Assembly: GCA_947069175.1 (NCBI GenBank)
Contig: CAMTDV010000002.1
Span: 9,961,054-10,025,053, forward strand
DNA from: Scalesia atractyloides
Lineage: Eukaryota; Streptophyta; Magnoliopsida; Asterales; Asteraceae
Direction: 5' to 3'
DNA length: 64,000 nucleotides
Of the stretch, positions 44,359 through 57,034 are shown piece after piece (the first letter of the stretch is position 1; each line of letters opens with the position of its first letter). A program made the translations under genes and the position numbers. The notes below the pieces were generated by a model. That model had not been told where the DNA came from and searched no databases. It saw only the letters and a program-made list of their open reading frames with translations.

Positions 44359-45440
44359 TTAATGCTAAAGGACCTAGGGTGTAATGCTTTTAACAAAAAA
44401 ACGGAACGTGACAGTAATCATTGAAGTTAAATGGCATTCATTGTAATTCGATACAAACATAAACGACGAAAATTATAATTTACACAAACATCTTTTTGAA
44501 TTTTCACAAGAAAAGTATTTACAATAAAACGATTTCTCAATGTGGATTAACTCTTGTTTACCTTAAGCCCATTTACCAAAAGTAATTCGTGAGTTATGGA
44601 AAGCTTTGTTAACGAGTTGGCATGTTGGTAGTAGGTGTGGACCTTAACAACACATTAATGCATAGTTTAGAAAAAGTGCAATTAAAAATCACCTTGATAA
44701 ACAACCAGTTTGTCACTTTTTTCCTTATAAAATTGCTATAGTATACTCTTTTGAAAAATAAAAAAGGCGTTCAATTATATAGTTTTATGGTGTAATTTAA
44801 AAAAGTTATCACGTATAAAAAACTTATGTGGCCATGATGGACAAATGATATTTGATTAACATATGAACCCTATTTGATATGATATGGTACTATACAATAC
44901 AATACTACATAAATGTTATGATATGTTATGATACGATTAGATATGATATGACATACCATGATAACATATCATATCATAAAACGTTATATCATGTTATCAC
45001 TATTTCCCAAACCAATATAATAGAAGGAATTTATCGTCATTTTAGAAACCAAAAATGGTAAAATAAATTTGTTTTTATTAGATAACCTACCAACTAATCT
45101 CTAAAATAAATTAAAAAATATTTGTTAATTGTTCTTAAATTTTTACCGACTTATTACCAATGTAGAAAATAATTATTTTTATATTACGTTGATATTCAAC
45201 TATAGAATACCGATGGACTAGAAATCCAAGAAAAAAACATGTTTTTATAAGTTTTGTTTTTAAATCCGTGGCACAAAAGTTTAGATAGATATTTGGTTTT
45301 TCTAGTTACATATTTGGGTTTTTTTCATCGGATAAAGTTTTTTTGTATATGGTATGATATGATAATTTCCAATTTATAAAGAATCTTTTAGATACGGTTC
45401 AATTATGCATGGTTCGGTTAATTCAATTTTGTTTAACATA
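44359..45440. repeat. S3, right part
   Basis: Resumes S-unit sequence after the foldback and matches 26280-27235 and 48431-49128 ('ggtgtaatttaaaaa', 'tattcaactatag', 'tttggtttttctag'). Contains GATATGATA/TATCATATC words at 44875-44990. Confidence 0.65.
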
Positions 45441-46514
45441 TATCTAACTTATAATAAAAAAATATATGTCATTCTCTCCTTCAATCTTATAATTTTATTT
45501 ATATTTGTTTAATACATTATTTTTAATATTATCTAAGATTAATAAACAACTTTAATTAATGTCATGTCATTTTTCAATCTTTTAATAATATTATTAATAT
45601 CTAAATCTAATAACTAATAAATTACTAATATCTCTTAAACTATTAAGAAAAGAATTAATTCACAATATTAAACTAATCAAAGAATTAATTCATAATATTA
45701 TGCAGATAATAAATAAGTATTTAATCATTAACTAAAGTTTACTCTATTAATATATAATAGTTTATTCAAGTTTTATAAAAATAATTTTTTTTTTGTAATT
45801 TATAGTGTTATACCTCATGTTTAGGAGTTTTTTTTCTTTTTTCATTTCTAACACAAAACACTTCTTTTATTACAATTTAACCCACCCTTTGTTTTTTTTT
45901 ACTTTTAACCTAAAGTTTTACATCTTTTCTAATTTAACCCCAAATCTTTTTTATTTTCAATTTTGATCCACCATTCGCTTCATCTTTCCCAAGTTTTTCA
46001 CCTCTTTCAAAATTTTGTGACTTAACACACCTCAACGTGTGTGTGGGTTCAACATTTTTTTCGTATATTTTTTCCCGTTTGACTGGCCCATCACAAAATA
46101 TCTATTTTTCTCCGTTGATAGGTTCATCGCAACGCGCGGGTCCTTGATTAACTTAGTTATTTTTTCTATGTTTTACGTTTCGGTTTAATTTTTCTACAAC
46201 AAGCGTGCGTGATTCAAATATTTTACGTCTTCTTTTCGGGCGACGCTATTTTTTCTATTTTTATTTATTTGTTTTTACAAGCTTTTCTGATGTTGGTGGT
46301 TGCTGACAGTGGTATAACATTAGTACTACTTGACACAGTTTTACGACAACCGCTACAACGCATGAGCTTAATACTACTATACACATATAATATTGCATAA
46401 TTAACATTATATTATATTTTTTTCATATATTATTATATATTTATTACATATGACATAACATTATATTATACTACCATTACATTTATCGTTTCATACATCA
46501 TTACATATCACATA
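45441..46514. other. AT-rich insertion between S3 and Q2; possible Helitron-like edge
   Basis: Starts 'tctaacttataataaaa' after a TA-rich edge. It contains a T-rich region with 'tttaaccc' and 'ttttaaccta' words at 45870-45970, and 'cgcaacgcgcgggt' at 46130, a GC-rich word common near plant Helitron 3' ends. A clean CTRR terminus with hairpin was not found. From about 46385 ('atataatattgcataa') the sequence matches what follows M1 elsewhere. No coding frame I can support. Confidence 0.25.
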
Positions 46515-46998
46515 ACATTAAACAAGGTGCAAGAGAATAGAACGAAATGGTGCCTTACATAAGTTTAATTTTGTCATCTTTATTTATAAAACGCCATTAA
46601 AATACAAAACATCAAACTTAAAAGATGGGATGTATTACAGCCTTAACAGATAAAGCTGAACAAATACTAACTACAAACAGTAACTGAAACAACGAAAACT
46701 TTATTACTAACATTTATTATATTAAAAACCACACCATGGCAATTGAAACTTTGTATATTTTCAAAGCCCTATAATTACCTGTCACATTATAGGTCTACAT
46801 CCTACATCACACGATAAGGGATACAAAAAATACACATAAAAAATAAAATTACTATTGTTTTTAGTGCCAAAAACATATATCTACCTGGCACCAAGAAAAG
46901 GTCATAATATAGGTAGAACAGGTAAACAAACTTAACAATCCACAAATCGTTTAAACACGCCACAAATTGTTTAAAACGCCATACAACTTAAAACAAAA
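46515..46998. repeat. Q2, 5' region
   Basis: Matches 23865-24329 of Q1 from 'gtgcaagagaatagaac' on. Contains AACGCC words and 'atacaaaa'. Non-coding. Confidence 0.65.
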
Positions 46999-47562
46999 AT
47001 GGGTCACGTTATTGCATGGAAGTCTGAGAAGTCGGAGAGACGTTTCTTCCTAAAGTTCTATGACAGGAGAAGGGTGAAGGTGAAAACCATCAAGCAATAC
47101 TTAGTATGGACGAAGCCGTTCAGAGGGATATTCTAGCCTTGGGGTTCCAAGGGCCAACGATTTTGAAAGTACTCAAACGGTAATAAGAAGATTGAAAAGA
47201 AAATTTCCAGCAGATGATGATGACAACATTACTATCTACCAAAAGTTACCAGTTGGAGTTTGGATGAACCATCAAAAACGGTGAAAGTGACCTATCAAGA
47301 TGGGGTGGATTATTCATTGACGATGGATGAAGTGCTAAACACAGATAAACCACACCTTCTTGAACAACTCTGTGATTTAGGACCTTTGAATGATGTAACA
47401 TACAGGGTTCTGATGATATTTAAATATAGGATGCGAAAAAGGCTAAATGAGACTTTGGCGTTATATGCCAATGAAATAGATAATGATGACGACTATGAAG
47501 AAAGTGATGACCAAAGCGATGGGTACATCTCTGATGTAATACCATCCACAGAAGACTATTAG
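46999..47562 (+). pseudogene. Q-family gene remnant, copy Q2
   Basis: The fullest copy. An ATG at 46999 opens MGHVIAWKSEKSERRF, LKFYDRRRVKVKTIKQ. After a frame change comes SMDEAVQRDILALGFQGP, ILKVLKR. After another, TVIRRLKRKFPADDDDN, YQKLPVGVW. After a third, DEPSKTVKVTYQDGVDY, LLEQLCDLGPLND, KYRMRKRLNETLAL and the acidic tail ending DVIPSTEDY at 47562. Q1a is open across the third break, which argues that the breaks are decay and not introns. About 190 codons in all. No domain recognised. Confidence 0.5.
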
Positions 47563-48392
47563 TTTACTTTGATTTCGTCTTAGTTGTAATGTTTTGAATT
47601 ATTAATGAAATATAATGAATTTAGGAACGCAAAGAACGCCAAGCTATTTACCATTATAAGATATAAGAGATTAATTCAACTTTACAGATCTACAAATAAA
47701 GTGGCTGCAGAAAGGGAAGAAGTGAAAACGCCATAATGAACAAACCATTTGCTTAATGATAAACAATAAAAATAACAAATTATTGTAACCCTAAAACATT
47801 TTAATGAAAACGCCATAATCCAGATATGCGTAACAAAGTGTAAAACGTCATTGGTAAGTTCTAAATAATGAAAAACCCGAATATTGATTCTAAGTTAAAG
47901 GACATTACGACATTTTAAAAAAAATTGTTTTAAAAATAATTTGAAAATAAAACGACAAAGAAACAAGGGAAGAAGGTGAAAACGCCATAATGAACAAACC
48001 ATTAGTTTAATGATAGACAATAAAAATAACAGATTACTGTAACCCTAAAACATTTTAATGAAAACGCCATAATCCAGATATGCGTAACAAAGTGTAAAAC
48101 GTCATTGGTAAGTTCTAAATAATGAAAACCCCGAATATTGATTCTAAGTTAAAGAACATAACGCTATTTCAAAAAAAATTGCTTTGAAAATAAATTTGAA
48201 AATAAAACGCCAAAGAAACAAGAATAAAAAACAACACCTGATATACTTTTATTTTAAAATGAATTATAATGCCATCTATTAAGCAGACTTGAACAATGAC
48301 AATCATAACACGCATACCATTTAGCACCCCTGACACGTGTTCGACCAGGATCTATTCTCATCGTTTTCACAATTCCAATCTCCTGATCCCGT

Positions 48393-48396
<4 letters not shown>
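47563..48396. repeat. Q2, 3' region with internal duplication
   Basis: Matches Q1 24889-25480. The block beginning 'gaaaacgccataatgaacaa' appears at about 47726 and again at about 47979, a spacing of about 253 bp; Q1 has a single copy. Confidence 0.7.

Positions 48397-48430
<34 letters not shown>
48397..48430. repeat. (TA)n microsatellite replacing M3 and neighbours
   Basis: Stands where Q1/S2 have 25488 to about 26535. Confidence 0.9.
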
Positions 48431-48432
<2 letters not shown>

Positions 48433-49121
48433 TGTAATTTTAAAAAATAATCACGTACAAAAAATTTGTGAACGTTTAAATATGATGGGCAAATGACATG
48501 TGAATAACGTATGCACCTTATTTGATACGATACGATACCAGACTACATAAATACTATGATATGCTATTATATACCATAGTATTATAATAATTGATATGAT
48601 ACGACATAGATCGTAACGTATCATATCATGTCGTATTATATCATATTATATCATTTCATATCATACCATATCTCATATAACTATATATCATGCTATCACT
48701 AGTTCCAAACCAATATCATAGAAGGAAAACTATCATCCTCCTAGAAACCAAATATGGAAAAATAAATTTTAGTTTTTATTAGATAATCTACCACCTAATC
48801 CATAAAAAAATAAATTTTTCTTTGAATTTTTACTGACGTATTACCGATGTATAAAAAAATACACTTTTATATTGTATGGTATTCAACTATAGATTACCAG
48901 TAGACAAGCAACCAAGAAAAAGAGAAAACATTTTTTATATGTTTTGTCAAAAAAAAGAAATTTTTTTTATAAGTTTAGTGTTTAAATCTCCCACACAAGA
49001 GTTCAATTAGATATTGGTTTTTTCTTCTTTTAAAGTTTTTTATATAGTATGATATGATAATTTCAAACCTATAACGAATTTAGATTCGATTCAATTATAC
49101 AGGATTTGGTTAATTCAATTT

Positions 49122-49128
<7 letters not shown>
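48431..49128. repeat. S4: AT-rich repeat
   Basis: Near-identical to 26540-27235 from 'tggtgtaatttt' on, ending in a (TA)n tract like S2. Confidence 0.75.

Positions 49129-49178
<50 letters not shown>
49129..49178. repeat. (TA)n microsatellite
   Basis: TA tract directly left of the 3 kb LTR. Confidence 0.95.
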
Positions 49179-49181
<3 letters not shown>

Positions 49182-49184
<3 letters not shown>

Positions 49185-52100
49185 GTCATAGCCCGACTTT
49201 CACAGCCAAATCCAAACATCGGTGGGCCTGCTGGGGAATATCGTGACGTAAGTTGATAACATCATAGACAATTAAACACAGCACAGCGGAAGTCTTGGAG
49301 TAAAATTACTATTAGAAACCAAATGTTCAAAGTACAAAAATAATATACAGACGACTCGTAATAGAAGATCCACAGGCGGATCGCAAAATATACAAATGAG
49401 TATAATAGACTTTGGGCCGATCTAGGATTTGCAAGATCCTCTTATCACTACAGAGCACTTCCAGCCTATTTTCGTATTGTACATGCAACCTTAGTCTTTT
49501 GAAAACACGTCAGCTTTCGCTGGTAAATACAACAAACTGACTCATTCTGAAAACATTTGAAAATGTTTTAAATGCACGTTGGCACAAAATCTTTTATAAA
49601 TTGAAAAAGTTACTTTGTAACCTTGTTAACATATTTATATGTTTGTCCATACATATAGGGCCCAGTGCGAAAACTGAGGCATGATTAACGTACACACCAG
49701 TTACGAAATCACGAAGGAGTTATCCCCAACTTTGTGGGTAAATGCATTTGAGCGTCTGTCAGGTGTATGCCCATACCCCGCACTAAGGTCGTGGCCATTA
49801 GTTAACCCCCGATGTTTAAGTTATCAAACAAAACTTACTAAAACGGAATATGCGGATTTACTAGCCACAACCCGCATTTAATTGATCCCATTTCTAACCA
49901 AGCGGTAATAATTTACCGTAACCCAAGCCCGTATAGGGGAAATAAGTCGAGAGTATTTACCTGAGCTAGTCTTGATTTAAATGCAAGATATAATATCTTA
50001 GTCGTATACAAAAGTACTAAGTGCAGATAGCATTTACCGGCAATTCTCTAGTCTGGATTATCGCATAAGCTAACCAATTAAAATGCTAATGGTCTTACTT
50101 GAGTTATAGACTTAGACCGACTAGCGTAGTGGATCGAAAACGGTACGCTAGATTAAGCGATGACCGGATAGAATTTAGTTTAAACCCAACAAGTACGTTG
50201 ACTTGTATAATATGGGTAAACTATAAACATTCTGGATTTTGAGACTTAAATGAGAAGGTTAGACCTGTTTTGGTTAATTTTCGTAAACTAGTTATATATA
50301 CTTAACCGTACACATATCAGCGGTATCGGGTAACCGGATAAGTCATGGAGTTGTTCTATATGCCATTATACTTTAAATAAGCTGTAATATCAGTAGGATA
50401 TAAACTTACATGCCCGAAAATGGCATTTTAGTCAAAATTGACATTTTACGAAACTTCTGCATAAACTCATATTATAATTATGATCAAGTAATATAACCTT
50501 AGAGGGTTATGCTACATTGTATTATGATCATAATGTGACTATAAGTCAAAAGTAAACCAATCTAAATCGGGTCAGAATCAAAAGTCAAAGCAGAAGTCAA
50601 ACTTCGCGACTTTCGGTTGCGAACCGACTTTAGTACTGAAATTGACGGATCAAACATGTTCCCACATGTTCTAATAATTGTTACCAACTTCTTTAAGTGT
50701 CAAAAACATGTTTATAACATATATCAACTCATATTATAATATATATGAAATCTGACCCGTTTGACTCTTTAAAACATAAACTTTGACCTGTCAATTGACC
50801 TAGTAAACGTGATCCTTAGGAGGTGCCCCTTTAAGGGGTTAATAACTTTCTTATTAAGATCAATTAGCCATGTACATTTCAAACAATGGTAAGACCATAA
50901 TGGTCTTAACCGAAAGTCAAAGCATTTGTCAAAAATGCTTGACTTTTGGCTATTAAAAGCCTATAAAAAGAAAAGAGCAGAGATGGAGCACTTACAAGTG
51001 ATCCAAGGGAAGCTCCTAAATGGTCAAGAACTTCCAAGAGTGTAATAGAGAGGAGAAAGAGTAAATGAGCAAGGAAATGAGTGAACTTAAGTGGCTATTT
51101 ATAGTGCAAGAGGTGTAAGGAAATGGAGCCAAGTGTTAGGGGTTTGTAGGATCTTCACAAGTGTCTAGCAAGGTGTCAAGAGCTAGAGAATTATGGCAAT
51201 TTGCAGGCTAGGTGGCATCCTCACAAAGATTTGGGGTTTTGACACATTTGGTCCCTCAAATATAGTTTTGTTAAATGTCATGAATTGTCCTTTGACTTAT
51301 ACTTCATGAAATAATGACACAACTAGTTCTTTTTTTTCAATACGAGATGTATTGAAGAAGAGTACGAATAACCAAAGTTAACGGGTGTCGCACTAGGTGT
51401 TCTTACGACTTATAATGTTTACTAGCTTAAATGTGAAAGATACGACACTTGCGGTTTCATGGATTAAATTATCCAAACTAGTAAGGTTAAAGGTTCGGTG
51501 AATAAGCGTATTACTCAGTGATGGTAAATCAAGAGATATCCCGTCAACCGGAAGTTGTTCGGGTCGAGAAAAAACTTGTTTAAACAAGTAACAAAAATAA
51601 AGAAGTCTAGGGGCCTTTAGGTAATTTGCTGGAAGTTAAAATGGTGTAAATCTAAAGCTTTAGTGTCTCGCCGTAGGCTACGATCACCAGCCGTAGCTAA
51701 CGGTCAGTTTAAAATTAAAACAACAGCCTTAGACCGTAGCGTACGGTCATAGACCGTAAGTTATGGTTAGTTTTATGAATTTTTGAGATTTTTGAACATG
51801 TTTGAGTGGCTAGCTCATTGAGCTATGATCCGAGGGTAAGTATACGTGTCGGTATATTACCGAACACGAATTTTTACAAGGTATTACATAACCCCTCTAT
51901 TGTCCAACTACTGGCTCATATGAGAATTACGACTTCATAAAGGATCACTCAAGGACCCACTATAAGCATGTTGACTCCGATGTCACTAAGTGGCTAGGCA
52001 TGTTGACATATCAGTCACTCAGAAGCCAAGTTTAAGCATATTGACATATCAGTCACTCAGAGGCTAAGTTTAAGCATGTTGACATATCTGTCACTCAGAG

Positions 52101-52230
52101 GCTAATGTTTATGTATGTTGACATCAGAAAGTCACTCAAAGGTTTAGTTTGAGCATGTTGACACCTTAGTAGTCATTAATAAACTAAAATAAAAATATAA
52201 CACGTGTCACTATACTATTGGACTCGATTT
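49182..52230 (-). mobile_element. Solo LTR, about 3.05 kb, outer end trimmed
   Basis: Inner end on the plus strand reads 'cgtcatagcccgacttt', close to a TGTCATAGCCC start. The outer end (51785-52230) matches the fragments at 31038-31501 and 55371-55837, which run to TTGTTACA or GGTGGTACA. Here the last roughly 15 bp are lost and the sequence joins TIR element M1 directly. The U3-like outer part has the 38-bp tandem repeat (51965-52170) and four CCGTAG..ACGGTC palindromes at 51671-51768. No gag or pol. TA-tract location makes any 5-bp target duplication unreadable. Confidence 0.7.
51671..51768. promoter_or_regulatory. Four near-palindromic 15-mers in the LTR
   Basis: CCGTAGGCTACGATC (51671), CCGTAGCTAACGGTC (51691), CCGTAGCGTACGGTC (51734) and CCGTAAGTTATGGTT (51754), spaced 20, 43 and 20 bp. 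They lie near the outer, promoter-side part of the LTR if it is read on the minus strand. Confidence 0.6.
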
Positions 52231-52620
52231 TATCTTGAGAACGCTAAATATTGCGAGAAGCGTCAGAACATAATGAAAAAACCAAAAAACCAATTTTTTT
52301 TAATATAACCCTCATTATATTTAAAATATAATATGAGAAAAAGAATTTACAAATCAATTAATTAAGTTCTTCTCTCAAAGTTACTCTTATTATATTTTTT
52401 ACACATATGTAAATATAATAAATTTACACATGTGTAAATTTTCTTTATTTACGAATTCATATAAATTTAAACGTGAAAATTAAGTTTGTTATACTGTTCT
52501 CAATAATAATGATAAGTGTAAAAAAATTTTGAATTTTAATTTTTTTTGACAAAGTTCTTATAATTTTTTTATTCTCTCTCACGATTCTTACAATATTTAA
52601 CGTTCTCATTTAAAGCTTCC
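52231..52620. mobile_element. TIR element M1, R4 copy, left edge trimmed
   Basis: Begins 'tatcttgagaacgc' without the first bases and without the (TA)n tract seen at 31502 and 55842, because LTR and M1 are fused by a deletion. Confidence 0.68.
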
Positions 52621-52641
52621 CGTATATATATATATATATAA

Positions 52642-55266
52642 TATTGCATAACATTATACTATTTTACATTATATTTTAGAATTTTTATATAGTAACATAT
52701 TATATCATATATCATTACATATTACATACATATTATATATGACATAACATTATATTATACTACCACTACACTAATACAAAATTAAGTATCAATGGCAGAT
52801 TAATCTAGTAATTAACGGCTGAACTCACCAAAGCTAATATAATAAAAAATAGTTTTTTATTATTTTTAGCTAACTTCGTTACATATCCAATGAGTATATA
52901 TACATATATTTATTTTTATGGAAAATGTTACTGGGTGATCCAACGGAAAAAAAAATCAAAATTTTTTAGGAAATTTTGTCAAAAGTTTTACCATGATACA
53001 CGATCCATTGGCATGTAATCCGAATATAAAAAAAACGAATTTTCTTTTTCAACTTTTTCATTTTAGAATTTGTGTCAGTAATTATGCCCGACTCGACTCA
53101 GAAACAAACATACATGTTTATCAAATTGTTCTTACATGTAGCGAATACATAAATATGAAGTTTAAACTTTTGCATAAGAAAATACAAAGATTCAACAAAT
53201 AGTTACTTTAAACTTCTTTCCTTGATCATCATCACTTACAAAATAATTAGAGGTATTTAAAAACTATAAAACAAATGTTAAACCCTTGAATAACTATTTA
53301 TACAATAAATATATTAAAGAAATCGATTACAAGATAGACATGAAATTATACAAGAGCGTATCTTTCTGGAAAACTTCTAATCTTGAATGAATCATCACAA
53401 CTAACTCTCGGAATTACGTTAAAACTAATATCCAAACCCTTTTTCTACCACGACGGAGGGAGCATTGCTACCACATGCTAAGTCTTCCTGCTCTCTTTTT
53501 TGATTTTCGGCACTTTTACTTGTTGACCAATTTGACAACTCTTTCTCTTAGGCCAAACACCACTATTGGATTCCTTCTAGTTCATGTGGTCTTTCCCTTT
53601 GAAACCTCTTTGACTGTGGTAACCATGGCATATACAGACCACTTCCGTCTCTAGTTTATGTTTTGCTGCTATAACGAAGCAAAAATAATAACTCCCATCG
53701 AGCCGCATCGCTTGACCAAGAATAACCACTCCGACCTTTCGTCGTTGGAGGGCACACTCAATGTGGCAAGATGACCTACATGAACCTGAAAGAAAATAGC
53801 ATATATCGTTATGATATAAGCGTAGACATTGAAATAAGGTCGAATAGAAAATACATCTTACAAATTTCAGTTACCTGTATCACCTATGAACTGTCAGCAT
53901 GTCATCAACATTTAACACAAAGTCTTCAGATCCCTGCATCAGGTATCGGTCAGTATAATTAACCACTCAAAACCATACAAACGAAGTATTAAAGAGCAGA
54001 TCGATACCATTGGATCCTCATGCAACTTTCGTCCAGCATTTGAACAGAAGCGATGGCCAGTGGATAACTAGGGTTTATGGACAGTGATAGATGTGGCGCT
54101 GTAGAGGCTTCAGATAATGATAAGAAAAAAGTGGAGAATTAGGGTTTGATTTATAATGGTGCCTTCATGTGAGATTTTCATTTTAACCCCTCGTGTTTAC
54201 ACTCTTTTCTATCTATTAACTGATCCCTTTACCCTTTCATTTTGTATGTTTATCTATTTAAGACTAAATTATTTAGTTGTGCAAAGTGTCTAGGTTCTTG
54301 TTCTAGATTGCATAGCCAAATTTGGAGCTTTTCGATGTTGGTATGATTTTAAGGTACATTTTAATATAAGAGTACTCTATCCATGATGTGATTCGACGTA
54401 GCGATAATCTAATCTCAGATCATCTTGTAAAATATGAACACACTTAAATGTTTGCATTGTAACATCTTATTTCCCTTACAAAAAATTGATCTAAAGTCTA
54501 TTTATAACCGTGTAATACAATATAATGTCTTAATTGGAAGACATGATTTATGATCACATATATATGACCATTTTCATAACATACCTAGTAACGACCTGGA
54601 AATAAACACTCAGGCAATTAGTAGATTTTAAGATTTTCATTTTAGATACACTCTGGATTGTGCTTTCATCCTAAGAGTGATCGTGGGTAAAGCTTGCATA
54701 GCTAAGTTTCGAGGTTCATATACTTGAGCTTACGTATGCTTACGTTAGTTTTCATATTACTTAGTCATCTACCTCTTAGTCACTTTTAACCAAACTCATT
54801 AAAACACACATTCATGTAGATAAAGGAGCATACTGTTGTGACAACTTCTTCTCCTACTTGATTTAGTTCCAACTCACATAAAAATATGTATTTTGTTAGG
54901 TAATAATAATATAACATGGTGCTAGGTGGAGATTGATGCACTTTCTATAGTGACAACCATGAAATTAAGATGTTCACATGTGATTTCTTAGATTCTTCAC
55001 AGATTTGAAGATTGCAATTTAGATCGACTAGGATTCATGCTTTCATTTTAGAGTGATAACATGTAAATATTACATAGCCATGTTTGGTGCTTTTTGCATA
55101 TTTCTCTCTTGTTTTACACACGCTATCAACACACCTCTCTATAAAACCTTAAATGCTTTTATAGTAACCATACACGCGTGAATTCTTAGATGGTTCATAA
55201 ATTTTAAGAACTCAAATTGAAGATTTTTGTTTAATTTTATGTTCATAGTGAACATAATAGGGGAGG
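52642..55266. repeat. R4: copy of the R unit, nearly identical to R3 in its right part
   Basis: Carries the gene remnant at 53420-54150 and stops exactly 17 bp inside the solo LTR that interrupts R3. It includes GGGAGG and TGTCCCATCCCC, so it derives from an R3-like copy that already had the LTR. Confidence 0.82.
53420..54150 (-). pseudogene. Unidentified gene remnant, R4 copy
   Basis: Same blocks and splice-like signals as the R3 copy, with the same 38-nt loss in exon A, plus minor extra indels near 53655-53690 that break the second block. Decayed. Confidence 0.4.
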
Positions 55267-55370
55267 TGTCCCATCCCCAAATTGTTGGTTAATACTCGGA
55301 GTTTGTTGGTTTTTAGATAGGCTTTGTACGTACAAAGCATATCTAAAAACCAACAAACTCTGGGTTTTGA
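55267..55370. other. Chimeric junction: 17 bp of LTR fused to palindrome-array half
   Basis: TGTCCCATCCCCAAATT (55267-55283) equals 34677-34693. It is followed by 'gttggttaatactcgg', which corresponds to the right arm of palindrome unit 2 (about 30955), then the central palindrome and half of unit 3. AATT is shared by both parents at the join. Confidence 0.85.
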
Positions 55371-55837
55371 GATTTTTGAACATGTTTGAGTGGCTAGCTC
55401 ATTAAGCTATGATCCGAGGGTATGTATACGTGTCGGTATATTACCGAACACGAATTTTGACGTGGTATTACATAACCCCTCTATTGTGTAACTACTGGCT
55501 CATATGAGAGTTACGACTTCGTAAAGGATCACTCAAGGGCCCACTATAAGCATGTTGACTCCGATATCACTAAGTGGCTAGACATGTTGACATATCAGTC
55601 ACTCAGAGGCTAAGTTTAAGTATGTTGACATATCTGTCACTCAGAAGCTAATGTTTAAGCATGTTGACATATCTGTCACTCAGAGGCTAATGTTTATACA
55701 TGTTGACATCAGAAAGTCACTCAAAGGCTCAGTTTGAGCATGTTGACACCTATAGTCCTTAGTAGCCATTAATAAACTAAAATAAAAATATAACACGTGT
55801 CACTATACTATTGGACACGATTTTACGAGGTGGTACA
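55371..55837 (-). mobile_element. LTR fragment, R5 copy
   Basis: Outer end of the 3 kb LTR family with the 38-bp tandem repeat (55549-55750) and ACACGTGTC, ending GGTGGTACA before a TA tract. Confidence 0.72.
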
Positions 55838-55863
55838 ATATATATATATATATATATATATAT
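55838..55863. repeat. (TA)n microsatellite
   Basis: Short TA tract between LTR end and M1. Confidence 0.9.
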
Positions 55864-56260
55864 AGGGAGAGTTATCTTGAGAACGCTAAATATTGCGAGA
55901 AGCGTTAGAACATACTGAAAAAACCAAAAAACCAATTTTTTTTAATACAACCCATATTATATTTAAAATATAATATCAGAAAAAGAATTTACAAAATCAA
56001 ATAATTAAGTTCTTCTCTCAAAGTTAATCTTATTAGATTTTTTACACATATGTAAATATAATAAATTTATACATGTGTAAATTTTCTTATTTACGAATTC
56101 ACATAAATTTAAACGTGAAAATTAAATTTCTTACACTGTTCTCAATAATAATGATAAGTGTAAAAAAATAAGTTTTAATTATTTTTGACAAAGTTCTTAT
56201 GATTTTTTAATCGCTCTCATGATTCTTATAATATTTAACATTCTCATTTAAACCTTCCCA
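55864..56260. mobile_element. TIR element M1, R5 copy
   Basis: Same inverted ends as the other copies, starting 'gggagagttatcttgagaac'. Confidence 0.7.
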
Positions 56261-57034
56261 TATATATATAATATTGCATAACATTATACTATTTTACATT
56301 ATATTTTATAATTTTTATATAGTAACATATTATATCATATATCATTACATATTACATACATATTATATATGACATAACATTATATTATACTAGCAAGACA
56401 CTAATACAAAATTAAGTATCAATGGAAGATTAATCTAGTAATTAACGGCTGAACTCACCAAAGCTAATATAATAAAAAATAGTTTTTAATTATTGTTAGC
56501 TAACTTCGTTACGTATCCAATGAGTATATATACATATATTTATTTATGGAAAATGTTACGTGGTGATCCAACGGAAAAAAAAATCATATTTTTATAGGAA
56601 ATTTTGTCAAAAATTTTACCATGATACACGATACGATTGGCATGTAATCCGAATATAAAAAAACGAATTTTCTTTTTCAACTTTTTTCATTTTAGAATTC
56701 GAGTCAAGCTTGTGTCTAGTAATTATGGCCCGATTCAACTCAGAAACAAACATACATGTTTATCAAATTGTTCTTAGATGTAGCGAATACATAAATATGA
56801 AGTTAAACTTTTTTATAAGAAAATACAAAGATTCAACAAATAGTTACTTTAAACTTCTTTCCTTGATCATCATCACTTACAAAATAATTAGAGGTATTTA
56901 AAAACCATAACAAATGTTAAACCCTTGAATAAATATATTAAAAAAATCGATTACAAGATAGACATGAAATTATACAAGAGCGTATCTTTCTGGAAAACTT
57001 CTAATCTTGAATGAATCATCACAACTAACTCTCT

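Noticed and set aside
45441..46160. A definite Helitron
   Set aside because: The start 'tctaacttataataaaa' and the 'gcaacgcgcgggt' word are suggestive, but I could not find a 3' hairpin followed by CTRR or a clean A-T insertion site.
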